Shown here one piece after another: positions 9,302-18,788 of a stretch of 64,000 bases of DNA; within the stretch, counting starts at the first letter, position 1; each line of letters begins with the position of its first letter. The position numbers and the translations under genes are program-made. The notes below the pieces were generated by a model. The model made no database searches and had not been told where the DNA came from. It saw nothing but the letters and a program-made list of their open reading frames with translations. The DNA is from Leptospira sp. B5-022 (GTDB lineage: Bacteria > Spirochaetota > Leptospiria > Leptospirales > Leptospiraceae), in the NCBI RefSeq assembly GCF_000347035.1, contig NZ_ANIJ01000047.1, positions 433,501 through 497,500 on the forward strand. The letters run 5' to 3'.

Positions 9302-10378
9302 TTACTTCTCCTCCAACAATACTTTCCTTTCCTCCGCCGTTTTCTCTCGTAACTTTCTCATCTCCTCGTGAAATTTAGAAAAATCCTTTCCGACTTCTAA
9401 AAATCTTTTTCTGAAATAGGAAGTTCCAGAATTGTATCGAAGTGTTCCGATAAAATCTTCGTTATTCCAATCTTTCTCCGCGAGTTTTTTGGAATTGATC
9501 CTGGCCCATTTGGTTTGGAGAAGTTTTTTACGGAAGTCGCCGATGATCTTCTTTTTTTTCTCTCGTAATTGATCTTCTGTCCCGCCTTCCGAATAAGCGG
9601 CTTTGAGTATATTGGCAGTTTCGAAAATTAGATTTTTATAAAGTTTTGTTTCTTCTTCCGATTTTTTTCTTTCGGAAAGTAGTTTTGGACCTCCGATCTT
9701 TAGGATATATGCGTCCGAGCCTTCGTCTTCCACAAAACTTGCATAACTTTCGTTGAAGATAGAGTCTCCCGGGAAATATACAGTCGCGTGGGCCATTTCA
9801 TGGATGACGATAGAGGCTAAATCTCCCGGATCTTCGTAAAGTTGAGAAGAGAATAATGGATCTTCGAACCATCCTAAAGTGGAATATCCTGCAGTGATCC
9901 GTATTCTAGTATCGAAACCTTGGTCTTTCAGAAATTGTTCTTCTTCTTTCGCTTTTTCTAATTGGAAATATCCTTTGTATGGAACCGTCCCTGCGATCGG
10001 GAACCACCATGTATAGGATTCGAATCGTAATGGATGGCAGGCGCTTACATGCCAACCGATTGCTGGTCGGTCCAATTGTACAAAACTTTTAAATCCGCCT
10101 TCGGGAGAGAGTGCGAGTTCTTGGATCCCGAATTCTCGGATCTTCTCCACTTCTTTTAATTTTGTTTTGGTAGTTTCAGGTATTTCCGGATCGGCTAAAA
10201 CATCCGAGATCGCTTTTCTTTGCAACAGGATCTTTGCCTGTTCTTTTCCCAGATGATAGAGATAGGGAATACATCCTTGGCCGGAAAAGAATAGAAAAAA
10301 CAAAACGGGTATCCCCGAAAAGAATCCGAGTCGACGATTCTTTCCGTTAGGTAGAAGGTGGGTTGAGTCTGATTGCAT
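9302..10378 (-). CDS. Zn aminopeptidase-like lipoprotein (DUF2265/PF10023)
   Basis: The frame extends to 10492, but ATG 10378 is preceded by AGGAAG at suitable spacing and gives a good signal peptide (GKNRR, hydrophobic stretch, lipobox SGQGC). The 358-residue mature-type protein follows the putative aminopeptidase DUF2265 layout: 'CHPLRFESYTWWFPIAGTVPYKGYF' block (split here by family alignment), 'YSTLGWFEDPLFSS', and the zinc site HEMAH with a downstream 'FNESYASFVEDEG' glutamate. It is probably lipid-anchored and faces the periplasm. It is transcribed divergently from the HtrA-like gene, and the two start codons share bases within CATG at 10376-10379. Substrate unknown. Confidence 0.82.
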   Translation of the reverse strand: MQSDSTHLLPNGKNRRLGFFSGIPVLFFLFFSGQGCIPYLYHLGKEQAKILLQRKAISDVLADPEIPETTKTKLKEVEKIREFGIQELALSPEGGFKSFVQLDRPAIGWHVSACHPLRFESYTWWFPIAGTVPYKGYFQLEKAKEEEQFLKDQGFDTRIRITAGYSTLGWFEDPLFSSQLYEDPGDLASIVIHEMAHATVYFPGDSIFNESYASFVEDEGSDAYILKIGGPKLLSERKKSEEETKLYKNLIFETANILKAAYSEGGTEDQLREKKKKIIGDFRKKLLQTKWARINSKKLAEKDWNNEDFIGTLRYNSGTSYFRKRFLEVGKDFSKFHEEMRKLREKTAEERKVLLEEK

Positions 10379-11477
10379 GAATTTTCGTCTTCCTAAAATC
10401 GTTTGGGTCAATGTCGGACTTTTGGTTTTATTCCTATTCGTCCTCATTCTCCCGGGAGAAGGAGGTTTGTCCTCCTTTTTCCGAGGCGGCAAGCCTCTCA
10501 GTTATTCCGACCAAAAAGCAGGGATCGAATTGCAGAATGCTTTTCGTAACGTTTATAATTCAGCAAAGGGTTCCGTAGTTTCTATCCGGACCAAAAAAAC
10601 GGAAGCGATCACGAGTCCCTATCAATATTTCGATTATCGGACCGAAAAACTTTCCTCTTTCGGGAGCGGGTTTCTGATTCATGAAAAAGGGTACGTTGTC
10701 ACAAATTTTCACGTTATCTCCGACGCGGAAAGTATAGAAGTAATCGCTTCCGACGGTAGTGTTTTTCCGGCGAAATTTGTGGGAAGCCATGAAAGAGCGG
10801 ACATCGCTCTTCTGAAAATTAAAGAAGGCAGCGGACTGAAACCCGTTTCTTTCGGTGATTCCGACAAGATCGAAGTGGGGGATTGGGCCATTGCGATCGG
10901 TTCTCCTTTCGGTTTAGAAAGATCTTTTTCGGTGGGTGTAGTTTCCGCAAAGTATAGGGAAGATCTGGATGAAACAGGACAAACCCATATCCAAACAGAC
11001 AGTATGATCAATCCCGGTTCCAGCGGTGGGCCACTTCTGAACATTTACGGAGAAGTGATCGGCATTAATCGTTTGATCCGAAGCGATTCCGGTAGGAACA
11101 CCGGCATCGGTTTTGCCATTCCGATGAATTATGCCAAAAAAATCATTCAACTCATCGAGGAAAACAAAGGACGGATCATCCGACCGGCTACTCTAGGAGT
11201 CATGGCGACTGTCCCGCTTCCGGATCATAGAAAGGCTCTTGCAATCCCTGCGGATTGGAAAGGGGTCTTGGTTTATGATATGGATCCAGGTTCTTCTGCG
11301 GAAAGTTCCGGTTTAAAACGATACGACTTCATTATGGAAGCAAACGGAGTCCAAGTTAAAAATATTAATGATCTGAGGGAACAGGTCGGAATAGTAGGAT
11401 TAGGCGGCAGGTTAAAACTTAGGATCTACAGGGAAAAATCCCTGGAAGAACTCACCGTTCGATTGATACAGAAATAA
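10377..11477 (+). CDS. HtrA/DegP-type serine protease
   Basis: The 366-residue protein has one N-terminal membrane helix (residues 7-25 or so), a trypsin-like domain and one C-terminal PDZ domain. The triad is readable: His112 in 'TNFHVIS', Asp142 in 'RADIALLKI' and Ser216 in 'NPGSSGGPLLN'. 'IGIGFAIPM'-type sequence ('TGIGFAIPMNYAKK') closes the protease domain. The PDZ domain lies at about 265-360 ('DMDPGSSAESSGLKRYDFIMEANG'). The single PDZ domain and membrane anchor resemble DegS-type envelope quality-control proteases more than DegP. Its ATG overlaps the start codon of the divergent peptidase gene. The closest SD-like run (AAGGTGGG) is about 15-20 bases upstream, which is far. Confidence 0.92.
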   Translation: MNFRLPKIVWVNVGLLVLFLFVLILPGEGGLSSFFRGGKPLSYSDQKAGIELQNAFRNVYNSAKGSVVSIRTKKTEAITSPYQYFDYRTEKLSSFGSGFLIHEKGYVVTNFHVISDAESIEVIASDGSVFPAKFVGSHERADIALLKIKEGSGLKPVSFGDSDKIEVGDWAIAIGSPFGLERSFSVGVVSAKYREDLDETGQTHIQTDSMINPGSSGGPLLNIYGEVIGINRLIRSDSGRNTGIGFAIPMNYAKKIIQLIEENKGRIIRPATLGVMATVPLPDHRKALAIPADWKGVLVYDMDPGSSAESSGLKRYDFIMEANGVQVKNINDLREQVGIVGLGGRLKLRIYREKSLEELTVRLIQK

Positions 11478-11502
11478 TTTTTCTAAAATCATAAGGTTAG
11501 AC

Positions 11503-12807
11503 ATGAGAAGAAATATCGTTCATAGCGGTGCTGATGCTCTCATTTACGAGATCCGTCAGATCGTAGGAGTCGCTAAAAAGTTAGAAGCTCTCGGAATTCC
11601 GATTACGTATGAAAATATCGGGGACCCCATTCAGAAAGGAGAGAAGGTCGCTCCCTGGATGAAAAAAATCGTTTCGGATCTGATCCTCGAAGACAAGTCC
11701 TGGGCCTATACGGCTACCCAAGGATTCGAAAAAACCAGAAATTTTTTAGCGGACAAAGTGAACGAAAGAGGTGGAGCCCAGATCACCGCCGACGATATTT
11801 TATTTTTTAACGGACTCGGCGACGCGGTCGCTAAAATTTTCGGCTTCTTACGAAGAGAGGCACGGGTTATAGGACCAAGCCCTGCGTATTCCACATTATC
11901 TTCTGCGGAAGCGGCTCATTCCGGTTACGAGCATATGACCTATAATTTGAATCCGGAGCAGGGTTGGATGCCCGATCTGGAGGATATCGAGAATAAGGTC
12001 AAATACAACGACTCAATTGCAGGTATTCTGCTAATCAATCCGGACAATCCTACAGGCGCAGTGTATGGTAAAAACGTAATGCGTGAGATCGTTAAGATCG
12101 CGGAAAAATACGATGTCATGCTTATCTGCGACGAAACCTATGCGCATGTGAATTACTCTGAAACCGGTACGGTTCATCTTTCGGAAGTGATCGGAAATAA
12201 GGTTCCTGGAATGGCTCTTCGTTCCGTGTCCAAGGAATTCCCTTGGCCCGGGGGAAGATGCGGTTGGTTGGAGATATTCAACAAGGATAAGGATCCCGTT
12301 TTTGCACGTTATGCAAAATCTCTCCTGGACGCTAAGATGCTGGAAGTATGTTCAACCACACTTCCTCAGATGGCGATCCCGGAGGTGTATTCCCACCCTA
12401 ATTTCCTTCCTCATTTGAAAGAAAGAAATGAGAAGTTCAAGAAGAGGGCAAAACTCGCCACCGAGTCTTTTAAGGGACTCAAAGGTGTTACCGTTGTAGA
12501 ACCGAAAGGTGCCTTTTATCTGACTGTTGCATTCGATAAGGGAGTTCTCGGAGATAAGATGACTCTTCCTATTTCCAATTCGAAAGCGGAGGAATTTATT
12601 CGTCCTCTTCTCAGTAATTGTGCGCCGGATCGTAGATTTGTATATTATCTTCTGGCTTCTACAGGGATCTGCGTGGTTCCACTATCTTCTTTCTGTACGG
12701 ACAGAGACGGTTTTAGGGTCACACTTTTGGAAGAAGATGAGGAAAAGTTCCGCTGGATCTATAATACTTTGAGAAAGAGTATAGAGGATTACATCACTTC
12801 CGTTTAG
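11503..12807 (+). CDS. PLP-dependent class I/II aminotransferase
   Basis: The 434-residue protein is a fold-type I aminotransferase of the aspartate aminotransferase family. Visible family blocks are 'NPDNPTGAVYG' (cofactor and substrate Asn), 'LICDETYAHVNY' (Asp and Tyr contacting PLP), 'SVSKEFPWPGGRCGW' (Schiff-base Lys in SKEFPWPGGR) and a C-terminal Arg in 'GFRVTLLEED'. It starts 25 bp after the protease gene and ends 3 bp before murI. The substrate cannot be set from sequence; aspartate, alanine or aromatic amino acids are possible. Its position next to murI could suggest a role around glutamate or cell-wall amino acids, but that is only contextual. Confidence 0.9.
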   Translation: MRRNIVHSGADALIYEIRQIVGVAKKLEALGIPITYENIGDPIQKGEKVAPWMKKIVSDLILEDKSWAYTATQGFEKTRNFLADKVNERGGAQITADDILFFNGLGDAVAKIFGFLRREARVIGPSPAYSTLSSAEAAHSGYEHMTYNLNPEQGWMPDLEDIENKVKYNDSIAGILLINPDNPTGAVYGKNVMREIVKIAEKYDVMLICDETYAHVNYSETGTVHLSEVIGNKVPGMALRSVSKEFPWPGGRCGWLEIFNKDKDPVFARYAKSLLDAKMLEVCSTTLPQMAIPEVYSHPNFLPHLKERNEKFKKRAKLATESFKGLKGVTVVEPKGAFYLTVAFDKGVLGDKMTLPISNSKAEEFIRPLLSNCAPDRRFVYYLLASTGICVVPLSSFCTDRDGFRVTLLEEDEEKFRWIYNTLRKSIEDYITSV

Positions 12808-12810
12808 GAT

Positions 12811-13605
12811 ATGAAAAACGATAAACAAAGAGTTCCTAAGATCGGAGTAATGGATTCCGGAATGGGAGGACTTTCCGTTCTAAAGGAACTCTTGGAACTT
12901 CCGTATTCTGCGAATTTTTTATACTTTGGAGATCTGGCTCATGCTCCTTATGGAGAGAAGCAGACTTCCGAAGTCCTGGAACTCACTCGTAACGTGTGTA
13001 ATATCTTCTTAGAGCAGGAAGTGGACGCGATCCTTCTCGCATGTAATACGGCAACCTCCGCATCCGCTTCTAAATTAAGGGAAGAATTATCCGTACCAGT
13101 ATTCGGAATGGAACCTGCGATCAAACCTGCACTTCTCTCACATCCGGGAGAAAAAATCGCGTTACTTGCCACTTCGGTTACTCATAGGGAAGAAAAATTG
13201 CAGGAATTAAAATCCGAATTAGGCGCATCCGAAAGAGTAGTCCATCTGAATTGTGACGGTCTTGCAAGTTTGGTGGATCGTGAGAGATGGGTGGAAGCCA
13301 AACTTCTTCTTAAGAATATATTACAAATCCCGAAAGAACAAGGGATCAGGGCTCTTGTGTTAGGGTGTACACATTACGTATTCTTGAAAAACGAAATCAA
13401 AGAAGTTTATCCGGAGGCAATCCTCCATGACGGGAACCGGGGGACCGTCCGCCATTTAGTCAGATCTCTTCGATTGGATGAAACTCCAGGTCATCCAAAG
13501 TATTCCCTCTTCTTTTCTTCCCATACTGAAAGAGAAGAATTAGAAGGTCTTACCATCCGATTCTTACAAAAGGTGTCCCAGAATAAGTGGAAATTTTTTT
13601 CCTAA
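12811..13605 (+). CDS. murI: Glutamate racemase
   Basis: MurI makes D-glutamate for peptidoglycan. The 264-residue length is normal. Family blocks are all present: 'IGVMDSGMGGLSVLKEL' at the N-terminus, 'YFGDLAHAPYGEK', 'ILLACNTATSASA' with the first catalytic Cys, and 'ALVLGCTHYVFLK' with the second. It starts 3 bp after the aminotransferase stop, so the two are probably co-transcribed and translationally linked. Confidence 0.95.
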   Translation: MKNDKQRVPKIGVMDSGMGGLSVLKELLELPYSANFLYFGDLAHAPYGEKQTSEVLELTRNVCNIFLEQEVDAILLACNTATSASASKLREELSVPVFGMEPAIKPALLSHPGEKIALLATSVTHREEKLQELKSELGASERVVHLNCDGLASLVDRERWVEAKLLLKNILQIPKEQGIRALVLGCTHYVFLKNEIKEVYPEAILHDGNRGTVRHLVRSLRLDETPGHPKYSLFFSSHTEREELEGLTIRFLQKVSQNKWKFFS

Positions 13606-13660
13606 AGGGTATTTTTTTGGTTCCCGGTCTAGGCGCTTTGTATTAGCTTTATGAATCCGT

Positions 13661-14272
13661 ATGAACTCTCTACCCATCTCAAAGCTAGTTACTATCCTGT
13701 TGGTTCCGAGCCTATTCTTCTTCTGCAAACCTAAAGAGGAAGAGACCACGGATGCAATCGTCTCCTTTCTCGTAGGAAAAGCAACTGCGGAAAAAGCGGG
13801 ATCCGTTCTGAAAGCAAACGATCGTATTGTCGAATCCGAAATCGTAAAAACAGATAAGGATGCCACCTTGGATCTAACCACTACTTTAGGGACAGTTCGG
13901 CTCTTAGGCGGTTCCGAGGCTTCTATCGCTGCATTGAGAGCGGATCAAAATTATATTAAGATCAACTCGGGCAATATTTTGGTAAAAGTCGCCAAACTGA
14001 AAAAGAACGAATCCATCTCCATCGACACTCCTACCGTGGTTGCCGCAGTCAGAGGTACCCAATTTTGGGGCCAAGTGAATCCTGCTAACGAAACGGGAAC
14101 TTTTGCGGTTCGTGAAGGTAGTGTCCAGATTACCAGAAAGGAAGATGAGGCCCGGGTTTTGGTAAAAGCGGGAGAAGCTGTGGACTTAGGACCTGGGATC
14201 AAGGCATTAAAAGTTCGCCCTGCGGCTGCGGGAGAACTCTCCGCAATGGAACAAATCGACCAAATGAAATAG
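13661..14272 (+). CDS. FecR-domain lipoprotein
   Basis: The 203-residue product has a lipoprotein signal (hydrophobic residues 8-21, lipobox SLFFFC). After a charged linker it carries a FecR domain: repeated beta strands, 'GTVRLLGGSEASIAAL', 'INSGNILVKVAKL', and the typical 'TPTVVAAVRGTQFWG' block followed by 'VREGSVQITR'. In Leptospira such FecR lipoproteins often stand alone, without a FecI/FecA pair, and none is adjacent here, so iron signalling should not be assumed. A run of seven T follows the stop codon but no stable hairpin was seen. Confidence 0.85.
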   Translation: MNSLPISKLVTILLVPSLFFFCKPKEEETTDAIVSFLVGKATAEKAGSVLKANDRIVESEIVKTDKDATLDLTTTLGTVRLLGGSEASIAALRADQNYIKINSGNILVKVAKLKKNESISIDTPTVVAAVRGTQFWGQVNPANETGTFAVREGSVQITRKEDEARVLVKAGEAVDLGPGIKALKVRPAAAGELSAMEQIDQMK

Positions 14273-14325
14273 CTTTTTTTCTGGGCATTAGACCCGATCC
14301 GGGAATTCTGTTCTGGGGCGGGTCC

Positions 14326-15363
14326 ATGCAAGAAGATATCAGTTATAAATCCGCCGGAGTCGATACGGAAGCCGGCCAAGAATTCGTCAAAAAGATCAAA
14401 CAAAACGTGGAATCCACCCACGGTCCCAAAGTTTTAGGCGGGCTTGGTGGATTTTCAGGTGCCTTCGACGTCTCTTTTCTCAAAAATTATAAAAACCCAA
14501 TATTGCTGAGCGGTACTGATGGTGTCGGAACCAAGGTGGAGCTCGCTCGTTTATTCAATATTCATGATACGATCGGCATAGACTTGGTCGCAATGTGTGT
14601 GAACGATATTCTTGTCTCCGGTGGAGAGCCTTTATTCTTCTTGGACTATATAGCCTGTGGTAAATTGATCCCGGAAAGAATGGAAAGGATTGTTGCGGGG
14701 ATCGTAAAAGGTTGTAAACTTTCAGGAGCGGCGCTGTTAGGCGGAGAGACTGCGGAACATCCGGGCACCATGGACCCGGACGAATACGATTTAGGCGGAT
14801 TTGTAGTAGGTGCAGTGGAGAAAGACGACTTAATAGACGGATCCAAGATCAAAGCGGGTGATATCGTTTTAGGTTTAGAATCTTCCGGTCCTCATAGCAA
14901 CGGATTTTCTCTCATCCGTAAATTATATTTAGAAGGTGGACGAAAACTTCCCGCAGATCCGGAGTTAGTCGGTTTCTTAAAAGAATTCGCACTTCGTCCA
15001 ACAAGGATCTATGCAGAAAGTATACTGAACCTAACGAAGAGGGTAGAAGTAAGGGGAATGGTGCATATCACCGGCGGAGGTTTTTATGAAAACATTCCTA
15101 GGGTGCTTCCCGCCACTTTAGCGGCAGAGATCAAAAGAGAAAAACTTCCCGAAAATCCATTCTTTGCCAGAGTTCAGAAGGATTTTCCGTCTTTATCCGA
15201 AAAGGAATTGTATTCCACTTTTAATATGGGAATCGGATACATAGTCATCGTTTCTCCCGAGTTTGAGCGCGACGCGATCTCCGCCTTGGAAGAAAAAGGA
15301 GAACTGGTCCATAAAATCGGAGTAATCACTTCGAAAAATAAAGAGTCTGTTCTTTTGCTCTGA
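14326..15363 (+). CDS. purM: Phosphoribosylformylglycinamidine cyclo-ligase
   Basis: PurM (AIR synthetase) closes the imidazole ring in purine synthesis using ATP. The 345-residue protein has the standard blocks: 'YKSAGVDTEAGQEFV' at the N-terminus, 'LLSGTDGVGTKVELA', 'GIDLVAMCVNDILVSGGEPLFFLDY', 'GETAEHPGTM', 'GLESSGPHSNGFSLIRK' and 'HITGGGFYENIPRVLP'. Each is intact. It stands as a single gene, not in a pur operon, between the FecR lipoprotein and the ClC gene (21 bp). Confidence 0.96.
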   Translation: MQEDISYKSAGVDTEAGQEFVKKIKQNVESTHGPKVLGGLGGFSGAFDVSFLKNYKNPILLSGTDGVGTKVELARLFNIHDTIGIDLVAMCVNDILVSGGEPLFFLDYIACGKLIPERMERIVAGIVKGCKLSGAALLGGETAEHPGTMDPDEYDLGGFVVGAVEKDDLIDGSKIKAGDIVLGLESSGPHSNGFSLIRKLYLEGGRKLPADPELVGFLKEFALRPTRIYAESILNLTKRVEVRGMVHITGGGFYENIPRVLPATLAAEIKREKLPENPFFARVQKDFPSLSEKELYSTFNMGIGYIVIVSPEFERDAISALEEKGELVHKIGVITSKNKESVLLL

Positions 15364-15384
15364 ACTTTTCAAAACGGCAGATAT

Positions 15385-16641
15385 ATGGATAGGATCCAAG
15401 CTCTTTTTAAAAATCCGGTTTTTATCATATCCAAAAAGAATCCATTCATGCTTTCTAGATGGAGTATTTTATACGTACTCCTAGGGTTATTTGCAGGAGT
15501 ATTCTCCGCAGTGTTCTGGAAAGTTTTGGAATTTCTCACCAGACTTTTAGCGGGTTTCCAAGGACATTATATAATTCTAATCATGACCCTATCCGGTTTG
15601 GGTATCGGCCTTCTCATTTATTTTCTAGGAGACCCGGGAGAAATCTCATTAGTAATCGATAATATTCGCTTTAGGGGAGGAAAACTCGACCCTAAGAATA
15701 ATCCTTCTATGAGTTTGTCTTCTTTGCTTAGTATTTCGTCCGGAGGAAGTGCGGGCCCCGAGGCGCCTCTTGTGCAGATCACCGGTTCATTCGGAAGTTG
15801 GTTTGCGGAGAAGATAGGATTAGAAGGAGAAGAATTGAGATCCATGACGATTGCCGGAATGGCTGCAGGATTCACTTCTTTATTCGGTTCTCCTTTAGGC
15901 GGAGCGTTATTCGCGTTGGAGATCCTACAGCATAGACATGTAGTGGAATATTACGAGGCCTTATTACCGGCATTTCTCTCCAGTTGCAGCGCATATTTCG
16001 TATTCTTATTTATGACGGATATGGGGATCGGACCTACTTGGGAATTCCCGCAATATATTCCCGGCGGAATAGAGGATTTTCAATACGCGATCGGTTTCGG
16101 AATGGCCGGAGCCTTGGTCGGCTGGATCTTTTATGGAATATTCAAAATTACTAAATTTTCTTTCTCTAAAATAGCTCTACCCATTTTCGCGAAGACCACA
16201 ATCGGCGGATTATTATTGGGTTGTATCGCATATTATGAGCCGCTAACCCGTTACTTCGGGCACGAACAGTTGAACGAGATCGTAGTTACTAAAGGAGACT
16301 GGATCTTTTTCGGGACATTAGCCTTATTAAAGATACTTGCGATCAATATCACCGTTTCCAGCGGTTGGAGAGGAGGGATTATCATACCTTTATTTTTCGT
16401 AGGAGCGGTAGCAGGTAGGTTCTTCATGGATTTTTTTCCATCCGAGAATGAATCCTTTTTACTCATCTGCCTTATGGCGTCCGTAAACGCTTCCGTGACC
16501 AAAACACCGATCAGCACCACGATATTGCTCACAGGGTTAACCGGGGTTTCCAATTTTACTCCGGTATTATTCGCCTCCTTAAGCGGATATTTCTTATCTC
16601 CCAAGGCTCCGTTTATCGGCTCTCAAGCGGATTCGGTGTAA
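15385..16641 (+). CDS. ClC-family chloride channel/transporter
   Basis: The 418-residue polytopic membrane protein has about ten hydrophobic segments in the ClC pattern. The first selectivity motif reads 'SSGGSAGPEAPLVQ', where canonical ClC exchangers have G(K/R)EGP: the gating Glu position holds Ala, and a Glu follows the Pro instead. 'SPLGGALFALEI' matches the conserved helix F block, and 'SGWRGGIIIPLFF' matches the GxFxP-like motif in changed form. No CBS domains follow. It may work as a passive channel instead of a H+-coupled exchanger, but that is inference from the altered Glu. Confidence 0.88.
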   Translation: MDRIQALFKNPVFIISKKNPFMLSRWSILYVLLGLFAGVFSAVFWKVLEFLTRLLAGFQGHYIILIMTLSGLGIGLLIYFLGDPGEISLVIDNIRFRGGKLDPKNNPSMSLSSLLSISSGGSAGPEAPLVQITGSFGSWFAEKIGLEGEELRSMTIAGMAAGFTSLFGSPLGGALFALEILQHRHVVEYYEALLPAFLSSCSAYFVFLFMTDMGIGPTWEFPQYIPGGIEDFQYAIGFGMAGALVGWIFYGIFKITKFSFSKIALPIFAKTTIGGLLLGCIAYYEPLTRYFGHEQLNEIVVTKGDWIFFGTLALLKILAINITVSSGWRGGIIIPLFFVGAVAGRFFMDFFPSENESFLLICLMASVNASVTKTPISTTILLTGLTGVSNFTPVLFASLSGYFLSPKAPFIGSQADSV

Positions 16642-16714
16642 TTTTGGATCGGATTCAAGCGTCCGATTTTGTCCTGGACGATTTCTGGCAAATCGATAAA
16701 AGATAGCCAACTCT

Positions 16715-18751
16715 ATGGGAATTTTCTCTAAAAAGGATCCGTTCTTTCTGATTGCGGCATTCTTATTTTTCGCATATTGTTCACCTTCTCCCAAAAAAGC
16801 TCTATTAGAGAATGGTGTTATAGATTGGGAAAAATCCTTAAACCAGGGAAAATGTTTTCGAATGACCGGGGATTGGAAGTTTGCCTGGTTGGGTGGTACT
16901 CCGGATACAAGTCTTCCAAAAGAACCGGAAAAATTTTCCATGGCCGTTATTCCTGGGAGTTGGACCAAACATGATTGGCCGGGTTCCGATGAGGGAGAAT
17001 TTCCTAAGTATGGAAAAGCATTGTATAGAGTGGACCTGGTTTCTTCCATTCCGGTGGAAAGTTTACATTTGGTTTCTTACGACCAAGGAACGAATTATAG
17101 GATCCTATTTAACGGAAAACTAATTAACCAAGTGGGGAAAGTAGGAGATCCTTCCGAAGATGGGCTGGAACTTAGGACTAGTTATTCTATTCTTCCTCCT
17201 TGGCAAGGTGTCGCTCATCTAGACTTTGAAATTTCCAATTATCAATATAGAAAAGGTGGACTTTGGAAACCTCCCGTTTTAGGCACTTCCGAATGTGTGG
17301 GTCGTTATTATTTGGATAGAAGGGACTTGGAAGGAATACTCTGCGGAGGCCTTTTCTTTTTAGGCTTATTTCATATCTTCGTATCCGCTTTTTATAAAAA
17401 AGATCCTTCCGCATTCATTTTAGGACTTCTTTCCACCACGGTAGGACTTAGATTATATTCCACAGGAGTGAGATTATTTCCCGAACATTTTTTAGTGAGA
17501 CCGGAAATCTATCTAAGGACTGAATTTATCACTTGGTTTTTGGGGATGCCTTTGGCCTTCCATTTTTTATTAGCTGTGTTTCCTACTGACTTCGGCAAAA
17601 ATTTTCTGAAACTCAGTTATATTTTTGCAGGTATATTTACGCTTATCACTTTGTTTACGGGACCTGCTATCTATTCTTATCTGATCAACCCTTCCTACTT
17701 ACTTTTTGTGTTTAACGGAGCCTGCTCTTTAGTCGTTTTAGCGAAAGCGGTTTCCCAAAAAATGGTGGGGGCTTATATTTATCTCGCAGGTTTTATCTTC
17801 CTTCTCTTCTTTATGACAAGCGAGATATTATTCCATGCGGAACTTTTGGATTCCTGGGAATTAAGCGGGATTGGAGTAGGAATATTCGTGCTTGCAAATT
17901 CACTTTCTTTATCCAACAAGATGTTGAGCGGATTCAGGGAAAGGGAGAAGGTCCAAGAGATACTGAACACGAACTTAGAGGAACTCGTCCGAAAAAGGAC
18001 CAGAGAATTGGAATTTGCTAGAGACGAAGCGGAAGCCGCTAATAAAGCAAAGAGCGAATTTTTGATCAACGTAGACCACGAGGTTCGCACTCCTATGAAC
18101 GGGATCGTCGGGATTACTCAGATGTTATTGGATTCCGATCTCAAACCGGAACATAAGGAAATGTTGGAACTACTTAAAAGAAGCGGGGACGCAATGATGG
18201 TAATTCTCGGTTCTATGTTGGACGCATCCAGTTTAGAAAAAGGTACATTATATCTTTTGAATAAACGTTTCAGTCTAAAAGCCTCTATTTATGAAGCCGC
18301 AATGAGGGTTGAGGATAAGATCCGCAGAAAAAATCTGGATTTCAGCGTAACTCTTTCCGACAACCTTCCTGAAACCGTCGATGGAGACGAAGAAAGATTC
18401 AAAACAATGCTTTTGGTCCTTCTCGAGAACGCGGAAAAGTTCACCGTAAAAGGGTTCGTCAAACTTTCCGGAGAAAAAGTCCAAGAAACCAATCTAGAAT
18501 ACAGGCTTCGGTTTAAGGTCCAAGACTCAGGTATAGGAATTCCGGAAGATAAACTCAGTTCTATTTTTAATCCGTTCCAACAGGTGGATTCCGGTGTGAC
18601 TAAACCTTTCCAGGGAGCAGGTCTTGGCCTTGCTCTTTGTAAAGCCCTTGCCCAGAAAATGGACGGTGATATCTCGGTCCAAAGTGTGCCTGGCAAAGGT
18701 TCCGAGTTTATCCTAGAAATCGCCCTCTCTAAACCGGAAATCCAATCTTGA
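16715..18751 (+). CDS. 7TM-DISM sensor histidine kinase with lipobox-like N-terminus
   Basis: The 678-residue protein has a lipobox-like signal (AFLFFAYC), then an extracytoplasmic jelly-roll sensor (7TMR-DISMED2 type, about 40-195; '[20 protein letters not shown]'-like block), seven membrane helices (about 205-400), a short coiled coil ('[26 protein letters not shown]' region), HisKA with phospho-acceptor His455 in 'NVDHEVRTP', and HATPase_c with 'LLENAEKF', 'DSGIGIP' and '[12 protein letters not shown]'. No receiver domain is attached and none is adjacent, so the partner is unknown. 7TM-DISM sensors are thought to bind carbohydrates or similar small ligands. mutL follows after 37 bp. Confidence 0.92.
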   Translation: MGIFSKKDPFFLIAAFLFFAYCSPSPKKALLENGVIDWEKSLNQGKCFRMTGDWKFAWLGGTPDTSLPKEPEKFSMAVIPGSWTKHDWPGSDEGEFPKYGKALYRVDLVSSIPVESLHLVSYDQGTNYRILFNGKLINQVGKVGDPSEDGLELRTSYSILPPWQGVAHLDFEISNYQYRKGGLWKPPVLGTSECVGRYYLDRRDLEGILCGGLFFLGLFHIFVSAFYKKDPSAFILGLLSTTVGLRLYSTGVRLFPEHFLVRPEIYLRTEFITWFLGMPLAFHFLLAVFPTDFGKNFLKLSYIFAGIFTLITLFTGPAIYSYLINPSYLLFVFNGACSLVVLAKAVSQKMVGAYIYLAGFIFLLFFMTSEILFHAELLDSWELSGIGVGIFVLANSLSLSNKMLSGFREREKVQEILNTNLEELVRKRTRELEFARDEAEAANKAKSEFLINVDHEVRTPMNGIVGITQMLLDSDLKPEHKEMLELLKRSGDAMMVILGSMLDASSLEKGTLYLLNKRFSLKASIYEAAMRVEDKIRRKNLDFSVTLSDNLPETVDGDEERFKTMLLVLLENAEKFTVKGFVKLSGEKVQETNLEYRLRFKVQDSGIGIPEDKLSSIFNPFQQVDSGVTKPFQGAGLGLALCKALAQKMDGDISVQSVPGKGSEFILEIALSKPEIQS

Positions 18752-18788
18752 CATAAGATTTCCACCTTCCAAGCTGGGTCCAAACTAT

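Noticed and set aside
13661..14272. FecR gene as part of an iron-signalling FecI-FecR-FecA system
   Set aside because: No FecI-type sigma or TonB receptor gene is adjacent; the product is a stand-alone lipoprotein.
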